Below are positions 35,108-43,847 of a stretch of 64,000 nt of DNA, piece after piece; within the stretch, counting starts at the first letter, position 1, and each line of letters starts with the position of its first letter. A program made the translations under genes and the position numbers. A model generated the notes under the pieces. That model was not told where the DNA came from. It worked only from the letters and a program-made list of their open reading frames with translations, and did no database searches. The stretch is from Denitrobacterium detoxificans (GTDB taxonomy: Bacteria > Actinomycetota > Coriobacteriia > Coriobacteriales > Eggerthellaceae): contig NZ_CP011402.1 of the NCBI RefSeq assembly GCF_001643775.1, positions 2,326,432-2,390,431 of the forward strand, in the 5' to 3' direction.

Positions 35108-35791
35108 CTACTCGGGTACCCGAACTCCGTACATATGACGCAAAATGAGACGCTTCGCCGTGCGATCGCCAAACAGCTTGGTGACCTGGTCAACCGCAGG
35201 ACCGCCCTCATCGAATAGCCTTTCTGCGAAGGCCTGCACCTTCGCAGCCTTCTGCTCCCGATCGCAGGCCGGGGCGGAAGCAAGCGACGCCACATAGCCC
35301 GCCAGGAAATCCACGGAGGCGTGCGACATCCGCTCCGTCATCCCTTTGGCCTTCTTGTGAAACGAACAGGGATACAGCACATCATCGTACCAACGGGGAT
35401 CCCCCGCCGGAGCATCGGGAACGTCGGCGTATTGCGCGCGAACGGACTCAAGCGCCTCCAGGCATTCCGCTGGCCAAGGCTGAAGCTGCGTGTCGTACAC
35501 TTCCGCTATCTGGACCTCGGTGCCAAAGGCCTTCACCCAATCAAGGTTGCAAAGAGGAGCGTTGACGCAGGTAGGAGCAATAACCGCCGTCTCCATGCGC
35601 ATAAGGCCGAAGAATGCCTTCATCCTCATGACGCACAGATGGCCGACTCCCGAAACCGCCCAACTCTCGGTCTCGAACGTCATACCCTTCGCGGACAGGC
35701 GTGCGTCCGCCCCCAGGTCTTCTTGCTGCAATTCGTACGTGTGCTCCAGCGCAGGGATAACGCTGTCGCGAAGCGTCGTTCGTTTTGCCAT
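35108..35791 (-). CDS. Conserved protein of unknown function, distant bilin-reductase-like features
   Basis: Soluble protein of 227 residues that I do not firmly recognise. Visible are ESWAVSGVGHLCVMRMKAFFGLMRMETAVIAP split by an aromatic turn, then NAPLCNLDWV and YDTQLQPWP. The order (beta sheet, then N-x-P-L-x3-D, then an acidic DTQL strand) faintly recalls ferredoxin-dependent bilin reductases, but this is weak. The ATG at 35791 follows GGGAGG; an extension to 35893 lacks a ribosome site. It precedes the DUF1295 gene by 24 bases on the same strand, so both probably act on the same compound. Confidence 0.6.
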   Translation of the reverse strand: MAKRTTLRDSVIPALEHTYELQQEDLGADARLSAKGMTFETESWAVSGVGHLCVMRMKAFFGLMRMETAVIAPTCVNAPLCNLDWVKAFGTEVQIAEVYDTQLQPWPAECLEALESVRAQYADVPDAPAGDPRWYDDVLYPCSFHKKAKGMTERMSHASVDFLAGYVASLASAPACDREQKAAKVQAFAERLFDEGGPAVDQVTKLFGDRTAKRLILRHMYGVRVPE

Positions 35792-36121
35792 GAGACCTCC
35801 CGTAACCGTGCAAACAGCTTGCGCCATCTGCTTTTTCGCCACCATCCAATTGTACTCGACCTTCGTCGCCGCCCCCAACAACAAGCACTCCACCAGGCCG
35901 CAAACAGACCCCTTTGCCCAACGGAAAACACCTCGTAGATTCCAACGCCGTCAGTCGCAACAAGGCCATTTCAACGAATGGTAACAAAGCAGTATCAATT
36001 ATGAAATGGGAGCGCAACAAAGGACGGGAGCGAAGATGCGCGCCACAGCCCCCACGCGATAATAAGCACGCACAAGCGGTTTCATTCGCTAACGATACCG
36101 AAACGAGGGGAAGGATCGAGG
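35792..36121. other. Divergent intergenic region before the leader-peptide gene
   Basis: 330 bases with no credible ORF. TTCAAC (35971-35976) and TATCAA (35994-35999), 17 bases apart on the plus strand, are a candidate promoter for the peptide gene. AT-rich sequence surrounds it. No hairpin or riboswitch is evident. Confidence 0.4.
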
Positions 36122-36331
36122 ATGGCAGAACAGGGCAAGAAATTGACCCCCGAGGAGATACTGGAAGCCGCAAAGGAAGAAGGCTACGCGCTCTCGGACG
36201 AAGAGCTTGAAAGTGTCGTCGGTGGCGGCGAGTGGAAAAACGAAGCCTGCCCCAATTGCGGGCATACGGGCACTATGTATTGCCCCGGCTCTGGGGTATC
36301 GCGCTGCGGCAAGTGCGGCAGCACCTGGTAG
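36122..36331 (+). CDS. Nif11-like GG-leader peptide with cysteine-rich core (putative NHLM export substrate)
   Basis: Peptide of 69 residues. Residues 8-33 (LTPEEILEAAKEEGYALSDE onward) form a typical Nif11-like leader helix, ending in a double-glycine site at Gly34-Gly35. The 34-residue core has five cysteines (43, 46, 54, 62, 65), arranged CPNCG...C...CGKCG, plus glycines and a C-terminal Trp. This could be a ribosomally made peptide to be modified and exported, or a zinc-ribbon peptide with an export leader. No dedicated modification enzyme is adjacent. The matching NHLM exporter is at 12645-17438. AAGG and GAGG lie upstream of the ATG. Confidence 0.75.
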   Translation: MAEQGKKLTPEEILEAAKEEGYALSDEELESVVGGGEWKNEACPNCGHTGTMYCPGSGVSRCGKCGSTW

Positions 36332-36406
36332 ATCAAGCAAATTCCCACGAGGGGTCAAATAAGATAGCCGAGACCGAACGCTCGGCAAACCGACAGGAGG
36401 TTCATC

Positions 36407-36604
36407 ATGTGCTTCAGGCCTAGCGCGCTACACGCATCAGAGTCGCAAATCGAAACGGGGACGTGCCCAAGCTGCGGGCAGCCCGTGGCGGCAGACGCCG
36501 GCACCACATCCGGCACATGCCCGTACTGCGGCAATCCCATCCCCATCAATTCCACCAACGAGGGTGACGCAAAGAATCCGGGCAACAGCCCCAAGATCCT
36601 CTAG
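36407..36604 (+). CDS. Small zinc-ribbon protein of the MCFRP type
   Basis: Protein of 65 residues starting MCFRPS, with two knuckles CPSCGQ and CPYCGN 18 residues apart, which should bind one zinc. Short proteins with this start are common in Coriobacteria and Clostridia but have no known role. AGGAGG sits six bases before the ATG. It follows the leader-peptide gene by 75 bases in the same direction and ends before a hairpin, so both may share a transcript. There is no leader or GG site, so it is not itself a precursor of the same kind. Confidence 0.7.
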   Translation: MCFRPSALHASESQIETGTCPSCGQPVAADAGTTSGTCPYCGNPIPINSTNEGDAKNPGNSPKIL

Positions 36605-36609
36605 AGGGG

Positions 36610-36638
36610 AACGCACCGCGAGTTGCACTCGCCGCGTT
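36610..36638 (+). terminator. Hairpin after the zinc-ribbon gene
   Basis: AACGC and GCGAGT pair with ACTCGC and GCGTT around TGC, with a small internal loop. No T-run follows, so it may be weak. Confidence 0.4.
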
Positions 36639-36667
36639 ACTGCGCAACCTATAACGTAATCGTAACT

Positions 36668-36704
36668 AAGGAGAATCCCTCTTACCAGGGACGCTCCTTT
36701 GTTG
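36668..36704 (+). terminator. Hairpin before the MFS gene (terminator or attenuator)
   Basis: AAGGAG (36668-36673) and CTCCTT (36694-36699) enclose CCCT/AGGG; TTTGTTG follows. It could end the peptide transcript or attenuate the transporter. Confidence 0.45.
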
Positions 36705-36746
36705 CGTCTGAACGACAACCGCACACACCGCTCACCCAGGAGAACG

Positions 36747-37985
36747 ATGGCAAGGAACGCTTCGAAACGCTTCACGCCCGGAAGGGGCGCGCTCGTCACG
36801 CTGGTGCTCGTGGCTATGCTCAACGTGATGGGCGGTGCTGCGGTGGCACCGGCGCTTCCCGCCATAAGCGAAGCCTACCCCGAAGCCTCAGAGGCGATCG
36901 TTTCCCTCGTAATTACGCTACCCTCGCTGGCGGTGGCGCTTTCGGGCCTGTTCGTGGGCGTGATAGCCGACCGCGTGGGCAAGGCGCGCACGCTTGTTAT
37001 CTCGCTCGCGGTGTTCACGGCAGCGGGCCTCTGGGGGCTTGCCGCTCCCACGCTCGAGGCACTGCTCGTAGGTCGCTTCGTGCTTGGCATTGCCATCGCG
37101 GGCATTGCGACCACCTCAGCTGCGCTCGCGTCCGAACACTACGACGAGTCGACGCGCGCAAAGGTCTTCAGCTGGCAAAGCGCCGCTTCGGGGGCCAGCG
37201 TGCTCGTGCTCGAAACGAGCGGCGGATTCCTCTCGTTGCTCGGGTGGCGCGCTCCCTTTTTGGTCTACGTCGTAGGCTTCGCCCTTCTAGCCCTTGCGGC
37301 AGCATTCATACGCGAAGCACGCCGCGACATGCACGGGCACGATCATCCCAGCGACTCCCACCCCAGCAGTGAAGGCGAAGGTCATGACGCGCCTTCCGCG
37401 CATGCGACCACGCGCGCCGCGAAGACCACCACATTCGTGCTGGCCGCCTGCTTGGCAGGCGCATTTCTCTCGCAGACCCTTTCCTACCTCGTCCCTTCGA
37501 AAATGCCGTATCTCGTCACGGCATTCGGGCAAAGCTCGCTCGTTTCCGGCCTATTCCTTGGGTGCTTTGGCATCGCCAACATCGTGGGACCGCTCGCAAG
37601 CGCACGGCTGCAGCAACGCGTTCGCCATTCGCTCATAGCCGCAGGATGCTTCGTCTCGCTGGCCCTGGGTTGCACGCTCATGGCAATCGCGGCAGGGGTA
37701 TGGATGGTGCTCGCCGGCGCCGTGTTCATCGGCCTGGGCGTGGGATGCGTAACACCCCTGCTCATGGCGCTCATCGCGGCACGCTCGACGCCCGAAAACT
37801 CAGGCAAGCACATGGGCGCCCTAGCAACCGCATGCAACCTGGGGCAATTCGCCTGCACGCTGCTTTCCGGAAGCGTGATGGCCCTTGCGGGGACGCATCA
37901 AGCCGTGTTTGCCGTTGCAGCCGGCATTGGCATTGCCTCGGCTGCGGCCTCGTTGGCATTGCGACGGAAAATAGACGGATGCTAG
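36747..37985 (+). CDS. MFS transporter
   Basis: Twelve-helix major facilitator of 412 residues. The loop 2-3 motif is GVIADRVGKAR, and the second half has a weaker equivalent. A histidine-rich cytoplasmic loop (about residues 190-215, HGHDHPSDSHPSSEGEGHD) sits between halves, which could bind a metal. The drug-efflux (DHA1) branch is most similar in feel; the substrate is unknown. ATG at 36747 follows CAGGAG with four bases between. Export of the small peptides next door cannot be excluded but MFS carriers rarely do that. Confidence 0.82.
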   Translation: MARNASKRFTPGRGALVTLVLVAMLNVMGGAAVAPALPAISEAYPEASEAIVSLVITLPSLAVALSGLFVGVIADRVGKARTLVISLAVFTAAGLWGLAAPTLEALLVGRFVLGIAIAGIATTSAALASEHYDESTRAKVFSWQSAASGASVLVLETSGGFLSLLGWRAPFLVYVVGFALLALAAAFIREARRDMHGHDHPSDSHPSSEGEGHDAPSAHATTRAAKTTTFVLAACLAGAFLSQTLSYLVPSKMPYLVTAFGQSSLVSGLFLGCFGIANIVGPLASARLQQRVRHSLIAAGCFVSLALGCTLMAIAAGVWMVLAGAVFIGLGVGCVTPLLMALIAARSTPENSGKHMGALATACNLGQFACTLLSGSVMALAGTHQAVFAVAAGIGIASAAASLALRRKIDGC

Positions 37986-38039
37986 CAAGCAGCGGGCAAT
38001 CGGGCCGCAGCACCCACTAGCCCCAACCATCCAAACGAA

Positions 38040-38059
38040 TGACGTGAAACGCCACGTCA
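38040..38059. promoter_or_regulatory. Inverted repeat after the MFS gene
   Basis: TGACGTG and CACGTCA around six bases (38040-38059). A further hairpin with AGGCCC/GGGCCT follows near 38076-38100. Without T-runs; terminator of the MFS gene or operator of the next. Confidence 0.3.
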
Positions 38060-38259
38060 GCCAAAACCTCCTCATCAGGCCCCAGGAAACACTGGGCCTC
38101 AAATACCATAAAGTTGGTAACATTTGCCTAACACCCTTCCCCATCTGCGCTTTTACTATATTCAAGGGCGTATGATGTGGGATATGCGCCTTATCGCCAC
38201 GTTCGATAACGCACGCGACGGCCAGACAAACTGGGGTCATTCCGGGGAAAGAGGCCCGC

Positions 38260-41200
38260 ATGGATAACGCGAGCATCGTGCAGGGGGAAAACGAATCGCA
38301 GCTGGCGCGCGGAGTCGCGCTTTCGCGCCGCAGGTTCATCGAGCTTTCGGTGGGCACCATCGTCATGTTGCCCGCAGCGCCTGGGGGCTTCCTCTCGCCA
38401 TTCGAAGCCGAGCAGGCATACGCCGCCGAAAACGTCGCGAACACCACCAAGATCATCATCGCGAAAAGCTACGAGGCTGGGTTCATCGTGGCGGACATGA
38501 CCGACGGCAAGAAAGTCCCCGTCGCCGGCGCCAACGTGACTATCACGTCGCAATTCAACAAGAAGAAGCTTTCAGGAACGACTGATAGCTCGGGACGCCT
38601 GATCGTGGACATTCGCGAACTGGCGAAAAAGGAAACCGTTGACGGCGTGGCCCATTATTCCTTCTACGCCCAAGTGGACGTAGAAGCCCAGGGATACCGC
38701 AAGTTCCGCACGCACCGCGTCTCGGTGGAAGGCGCGCGAGGGGTCCTTCTACCCACGCGCAAGCTATCAGGCGAGATGATCTACCCCGTGGCAATCTCAT
38801 TCGACGGATGGGACGTGCTCTACACGAAGAACGAGTTTGCCGTCACCGACGCGAACGACGACAAGCACACCCTACGCATCGACCTAGCAACGGGGCTCTA
38901 CGGCCCCATTACGCTTCGCCTCGTGCACAACGAGACCAAGAAGGTCGTAGCCCAAGCATCGGGAGTCGAAGCCAAGCACACGGAGGCAAGCGCCGAACTC
39001 ACCAACTTCTTCCTCCTGGCAACCCACGAGAGCACATTCCCCAGCAAGGGAACGTACCACCTGGAAATGATTCAGGGATCGGGCACGTACACGATACCCA
39101 CCGGCCTCTCCACATGCTCCGCGCCCACGGGCGCCACGAAGGCATCCAGCACGAAGATGTACCTCTCGCCTTTCAACACGGGCACCATGAAACCCCAGAT
39201 CGAGATCCCGAAGAGCATCCCCGTCATCGGCGGCGACAAGATTCAGGTGTGGACTCCCGACCTGGACGTGGATGTGATGTTCAACCCCTTCGGCTACTTC
39301 AAGATTGCCTACAAATCCGAAGAGATTGGGTACAAGTCCAAGAACGGCGAGCCCGACCCCAACGCATGGAAGAGCCACCCGCGCAAGACGTTCGCCGAAC
39401 AATGGAAGAAGAACAACGAAGCGCGCGAGAAGATGATGAAGAGCGTAGGCGACGCGAAACGCCGAGAAGGCGTCTTCAAGAAGGCGGGCTTTACGAGCAA
39501 CCTGTCTGCCACCGCCATGTTCGCCGGCATGCTTGCGGGGCGCTGGGGCGAAGACAGCGGACTGTGGCGCGGATTGCTCGGCGTGCAGGGAACGCTCGCG
39601 TTCGACTTCTCCTACGCGCAGCAGTTCATGGCCGGACCCATCCCCATCGTCGTCGAATTTGGCTTCAACGCAGGCATTACGCTGGCGCTCACGGTAGCCG
39701 TATCGACGCCCGAAATCTTCACGCCCTCGAAGTACCGCATGGATTACGTCAACACGGGCATCAGCCTCACGATACCCATCAGCCTCTCGCTCTCGCTGGG
39801 CCTGGGCATCAAGGGCACGCTGACGCTCTCCATCCAGGGCGTTGCCGCATTCACCCTGTTCGTGAACTGCGGCCCCCTTCCCAGCAACGCCACCAAGGAA
39901 ATGACCAACCCCCATGTCGTGCTGGGACTGAAAATCCAGGCGAACGTCGTGGCCCAAGCGCTCATCTTCACCGTCACGCACACTCTATGGGAGTGGAACA
40001 AGCCGGCATTCCACGATAACTGGAAACCCAAGCTCACAGGTCAGTCCGACCTTGAAGCGCAAGACGATGGCAACGAATCGTGGGATACCATCTTCGGCAA
40101 CGTCGACGACATGGCGATCATCACGGAGGAAAGCCTGGGAGAAGGGTCGGAATTCGAAATCGCATGGGAGACCAAGGAAGTTGATGGGGCTCTCACGGAA
40201 GACCAGGTTGCTGGATACTGTGACGATGAAAGCATCGAAAGCTGGCTCTACTGGGGCGATTGCCTGAGCGACGAAGCCGACGAGGACACCTACTGGCTCG
40301 ACATCGACGACGATGACGAAGAGGGCGACAACACGTCGGGGTTCGTCTTCAACGCCGATGGTTCGGTTTCGGGCTGGGGAACCTGGGACGACATCGACGA
40401 CGATTCGCTCGACGGCCAATCGCTTTCCACGCAGTCGGACGACGATGGCGCCTTGGCCAGCACCCCGAAGCTCGAACGACACGTCGTGCAATGCGTTACC
40501 GACGACGGCATTCCCTATCAGATGACGGCCTTCACGGTCTCCGGGGCGAAGACGCACGGCACGACGGGCCTGTCCGCGCAATCGGAAGACGAGCCCAAGC
40601 TTTCGGCGCAAACGACCGTCAGGCACTTCCGCCATTGCTCGGTGAAGAGCAAGCCCAACAAAATCGCCGGCGACGGAACGGCAGTAAAGCGCCCTCGAGC
40701 AGCGGCACCCATGCGCATCGCAAGCGATACCGGCCTCGTACCCCAATGCGATACGAAAATCATCCAAAGCGTATTCAGCGACCCCCGAACAAAGGTCGTG
40801 AAACTCCACGAGAGCAGCTATCTGTTCCGCATCGCCGCGGTCGATATCAAGGGCTCGAATGGCGCCACCCTGAAGCGCACACGCATCGTCGCGCAGAAGA
40901 TCGTCGGCACGGGAGAGACGGTCGAACCCATGCGCGTGCTGGACTTCAAGCACACATACGAGCAGAACCCCAGCCTGGACCGCCTGAACGGGCGAGACGA
41001 CCTCTTCGATTACGACTTCGACATCCGCGTGCGCACCGAAGGCGACTACATCACCGAACTCGATCTGTTCATCATTTCGGGCAAGCGTGCGAACGGCAAC
41101 AGCACGACCATTGGCCAGGCCGCAAGTGACCAGGTATTCACGCATGCAGTATGCCAGTTCACGCTTACGAATCAGAAGCTCGAAATCAAATACGGCTTCT

Positions 41201-42954
41201 CGGTAAAGACCTCCGACCCGGCATTCGCCGCCACGGGCAACTCCGCGCATACGTACCACAACTTCTCGTGCCCGCACATCATCGAGACGGCAAAGGGCGA
41301 GTACGTTGCGACCTACCTTGACCGCGCGGCCGCAAGCCCCGACAAGGTACTCTCCAACGACGCCGCAAGCGTGGGCCTGGGCGTTTGCTTCACCACGCGC
41401 TACGGCAACATGAAGGCCGCCAACGTAAGCAGCCTCATAGCAGCAGCCGACCCCATCACCGATGCGTCAATCTACGAGATGATCACGCTCGAGCGCATCA
41501 AGGTGGAAAAGGGCAGCAACAAGAGCGAGACAAGCTGGATTCCCATCATGCTGCGCGGCCAGAGCAAGACGTACCACTACCTGCTGAAAACCGAGGCAAC
41601 GTCCGTCTACGACAAGCTAGACAGGCCCGCCGCGCAGGTGAGAAGCCTCATGAAGCTCAACGTGGCCGACGCCAACGGCAACGTGCCAACGCGCCTGGTC
41701 TCGTGGCCGGGGCGCAGCGCCGTGCTCGCGTCGCTGGGCGGAAAGCTCGTGAAGGGCACGCTCGTGAACCCCGACAGCTCGCCTTCGCTCTCGTTCGAGG
41801 AAGTAGGGCCAAGCAACTTCTCAACGTCGGCATTCGGCACCGACAAAACCGGCCATTTCATCTACTGGCCGGCGTGCGAAGAAGGCTCACCTGGCTTCTC
41901 CTACGAAAACACCGCGGACGACCCCGAAAAGGCGGAAAGCCTACCCGAAGTCACGCATCACCGCATCATGGCATGCAAGCTGCGCAATGGTAAGTTCTCC
42001 GACCCGTTCGTGTTTGCCGAAGTCGCTCACGACATGGACACGCTCGAGGTGATCGGCTCGCAGCAGAACGAAGCCATGGCATTCGTCAGCTGCGACCTGA
42101 CCGAGGCTACGAAGGGCAAGGCCGATATCTGGTACACATCGCTACCCAACGTGCGATGCGCGAACATCACGGGCGTCGAGGCCCTTTCGGAAATTGCATA
42201 CCCCGGCGAACCCATGACGCTCAACCTCACGGTACGCAACGATGGCAATACCTTCCTGGCAGGCTTTACGGCCAAGGTGCGCGAGAGGAGCAACGCTCAA
42301 ACCGTGGCAGAAGTAAAGGTCGTGTTCAAGGACGCAATCGTCGAGTCGGGCTTCAACCCGGCGGACGAAAAGGGCAAGCTGCAGAACGTCGAGGACGATT
42401 TTTCGCTTCCCCCGGGAAAGTCCGCCGTATACCAAATCAAGGTGGACGTCCCCTCTTCGTGGACGGGCGAAAAGAGCATGAGCGTCGTAGCCGAAAACAC
42501 CATTCTGGCAGGCTCGAGCACGATGGGCACCCAATCGCTCAGCGCGCAGGCGGACGACGAAGATTACAGCTTCGACGACAGCGATGCCATTGAGTACTTG
42601 GTTGGCACCAGCGAAGACGACTACAGCGATGACGGCATCCCGTTCGACGTCATCGAGGTCCAGTACGAAGACGATCTTGACGACTACGAAGAAGGGTACG
42701 ATGACGAGTTCGGCGACGCAGCCGTGACGGGCTCCGGCAGCGAGAGCGAGAGCGGGAACGGCAGCAGCAGCGATTCAACGACGGGGTCGTCCACGTACCG
42801 GAGCTCGACCGCAAAGACGGCCGATCCGCTCGGCATCGCAAGCGGCGTGCTTGCGGCTGCCGCAGCAGCTGGAGCGGCCATGACGGCATATTCGGCACGA
42901 CGCCTCGCCAACGAGCGCGCCGAAAGGAACGACGAAGACGACGAAGAGCAATAG
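38260..42954 (+). CDS. Giant Tat-exported surface protein with acidic linkers and CARDB-like domain
   Basis: Protein of 1564 residues. The N-terminus has a twin-arginine signal (SRRRFIELSV, then a hydrophobic stretch to about residue 55). A prealbumin/CarboxypepD-reg-like domain follows (KVPVAGANVTITS, about 85-160). A central region of about 200 residues rich in alternating hydrophobic strands (about 445-575) could be a beta domain. Asp/Glu-rich segments with the recurring motif SLSxQ or LSAQ before acid runs lie near residues 725, 770 and 1425. A CARDB-like domain (YPGEPMTLNLTVRNDGNT) is at about 1310-1400. The C-terminus has one helix and a charged tail, so it is probably membrane-anchored outside. 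Function is unknown; adhesion or a scaffold is plausible. Confidence 0.8.
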   Translation: MDNASIVQGENESQLARGVALSRRRFIELSVGTIVMLPAAPGGFLSPFEAEQAYAAENVANTTKIIIAKSYEAGFIVADMTDGKKVPVAGANVTITSQFNKKKLSGTTDSSGRLIVDIRELAKKETVDGVAHYSFYAQVDVEAQGYRKFRTHRVSVEGARGVLLPTRKLSGEMIYPVAISFDGWDVLYTKNEFAVTDANDDKHTLRIDLATGLYGPITLRLVHNETKKVVAQASGVEAKHTEASAELTNFFLLATHESTFPSKGTYHLEMIQGSGTYTIPTGLSTCSAPTGATKASSTKMYLSPFNTGTMKPQIEIPKSIPVIGGDKIQVWTPDLDVDVMFNPFGYFKIAYKSEEIGYKSKNGEPDPNAWKSHPRKTFAEQWKKNNEAREKMMKSVGDAKRREGVFKKAGFTSNLSATAMFAGMLAGRWGEDSGLWRGLLGVQGTLAFDFSYAQQFMAGPIPIVVEFGFNAGITLALTVAVSTPEIFTPSKYRMDYVNTGISLTIPISLSLSLGLGIKGTLTLSIQGVAAFTLFVNCGPLPSNATKEMTNPHVVLGLKIQANVVAQALIFTVTHTLWEWNKPAFHDNWKPKLTGQSDLEAQDDGNESWDTIFGNVDDMAIITEESLGEGSEFEIAWETKEVDGALTEDQVAGYCDDESIESWLYWGDCLSDEADEDTYWLDIDDDDEEGDNTSGFVFNADGSVSGWGTWDDIDDDSLDGQSLSTQSDDDGALASTPKLERHVVQCVTDDGIPYQMTAFTVSGAKTHGTTGLSAQSEDEPKLSAQTTVRHFRHCSVKSKPNKIAGDGTAVKRPRAAAPMRIASDTGLVPQCDTKIIQSVFSDPRTKVVKLHESSYLFRIAAVDIKGSNGATLKRTRIVAQKIVGTGETVEPMRVLDFKHTYEQNPSLDRLNGRDDLFDYDFDIRVRTEGDYITELDLFIISGKRANGNSTTIGQAASDQVFTHAVCQFTLTNQKLEIKYGFSVKTSDPAFAATGNSAHTYHNFSCPHIIETAKGEYVATYLDRAAASPDKVLSNDAASVGLGVCFTTRYGNMKAANVSSLIAAADPITDASIYEMITLERIKVEKGSNKSETSWIPIMLRGQSKTYHYLLKTEATSVYDKLDRPAAQVRSLMKLNVADANGNVPTRLVSWPGRSAVLASLGGKLVKGTLVNPDSSPSLSFEEVGPSNFSTSAFGTDKTGHFIYWPACEEGSPGFSYENTADDPEKAESLPEVTHHRIMACKLRNGKFSDPFVFAEVAHDMDTLEVIGSQQNEAMAFVSCDLTEATKGKADIWYTSLPNVRCANITGVEALSEIAYPGEPMTLNLTVRNDGNTFLAGFTAKVRERSNAQTVAEVKVVFKDAIVESGFNPADEKGKLQNVEDDFSLPPGKSAVYQIKVDVPSSWTGEKSMSVVAENTILAGSSTMGTQSLSAQADDEDYSFDDSDAIEYLVGTSEDDYSDDGIPFDVIEVQYEDDLDDYEEGYDDEFGDAAVTGSGSESESGNGSSSDSTTGSSTYRSSTAKTADPLGIASGVLAAAAAAGAAMTAYSARRLANERAERNDEDDEEQ

Positions 42955-42983
42955 CGTTCGAACTACGCAGCAAGGACGCCACG

Positions 42984-43003
42984 GGTGACAGAGGGACGCA
43001 CCC
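42984..43003. repeat. Truncated palindromic repeat (forward)
   Basis: GGTGACAGAGGGACG followed by CACC: the left half of the 29-bp element, directly before a full copy. Looks like a nested or tandem insertion. Confidence 0.7.
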
Positions 43004-43032
43004 GGTGACAGAGGGACGGTTCTTCTGTCACC
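43004..43032. repeat. 29-bp palindromic repeat, copy 4 (forward, best palindrome)
   Basis: Nine-base arms GGTGACAGA and TCTGTCACC are perfectly complementary around GGGACGGTTCT. Inverted partner at 43076. Confidence 0.9.
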
Positions 43033-43075
43033 CGGTGTCGCAGCAGCAATTGGCCAACAAAGGCTCAGCGAACAA

Positions 43076-43104
43076 GGTGACAGAAGAACCGTCCCCTTGC
43101 CACT
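43076..43104. repeat. 29-bp palindromic repeat, copy 5 (reverse)
   Basis: GGTGACAGA start and AGAACCGTCCC core; right arm decayed to TGCCACT. Confidence 0.8.
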
Positions 43105-43146
43105 ACCCTTGCCACCCTAGATTGCATCGTTTGAAGGGGGAACAAC

Positions 43147-43734
43147 ATGAGCACGAGCCCCGAAAAGGACGCCACGGAATCCAACGCGGAATCCACTCAT
43201 CCCGCCGACAACGTACCCCATGCCCTACAGGAAGGCGCCGAACGGGTGCGAAAAAGGAATGCGCGCTATCTGGCCGACACCGTTACAGGGCGAACGCGAT
43301 TCGTGGCAACCGTGCCTTCGATAGGTCTATTCATCGCGTCCGTCGTTATGGCCGTTGGGACGTTTTTAGACCTTGTTGCTTCATCGTATGCATTCGTGAT
43401 TGGCGAAAGCTCTCTGCACGAGCTCACCATCGAGTACGTCGAATACGCCGACACGTTCTTGCTTGCGGTGGCGCTTTACATACTCTCGATCGGCCTGCTC
43501 AGCCTATTCGTGAACGAGAAAATACCCCTGCCCTCGTGGCTCGAATTTCACGATTTCGACGACCTAAAAGAGCGCCTGACCAGCGTCATTAGCGTAATGA
43601 TTGGCGTGTTCTTCCTAGGGCACGTGCTAAAGGGAGGCCAAGGCATCGAAACCCTGTGGCTTGGCCTAGGGTGCGCCGCCATCATCATCGCCCTCTCCGT
43701 GTTCATACGCGCAGCCTTTAACTCCGAGGAGTAG
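43147..43734 (+). CDS. UPF0114 (YqhA-like) membrane protein
   Basis: Protein of 195 residues: a polar N-terminus of about 55 residues and then three to four membrane helices. EYADTFLLAVALYILSIGLL, LPSWLEFHDFDDLKERLTS and GVFFLGHVLKGG match UPF0114, a family of unknown function found in bacteria and archaea. GAAGGGGGAACAAC precedes the ATG. It stands between repeat copies 4/5 and the helicase gene, with no shared operon evident. The polar N-terminal tail is longer than in the E. coli homologue. Confidence 0.8.
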   Translation: MSTSPEKDATESNAESTHPADNVPHALQEGAERVRKRNARYLADTVTGRTRFVATVPSIGLFIASVVMAVGTFLDLVASSYAFVIGESSLHELTIEYVEYADTFLLAVALYILSIGLLSLFVNEKIPLPSWLEFHDFDDLKERLTSVISVMIGVFFLGHVLKGGQGIETLWLGLGCAAIIIALSVFIRAAFNSEE

Positions 43735-43847
43735 AGCGTTTTCGCCATCCCCGACCGGTCAAACAATACGTTGGACCTTGGATCTTGAAATGCCTCCGGA
43801 CATCAATGAAGATGGATGGAAACCCCTTACGAATGCAAAGAGCAGGC

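Noticed and set aside
36407-36604. MCFRP zinc-ribbon protein as a second export precursor
   Set aside because: It has no leader helix and no double-glycine site.
38884-41277. Two long minus-strand frames opposite the giant Tat protein
   Set aside because: Low-complexity shadow translations; the plus-strand frame has the signal peptide, ribosome site and domain structure.
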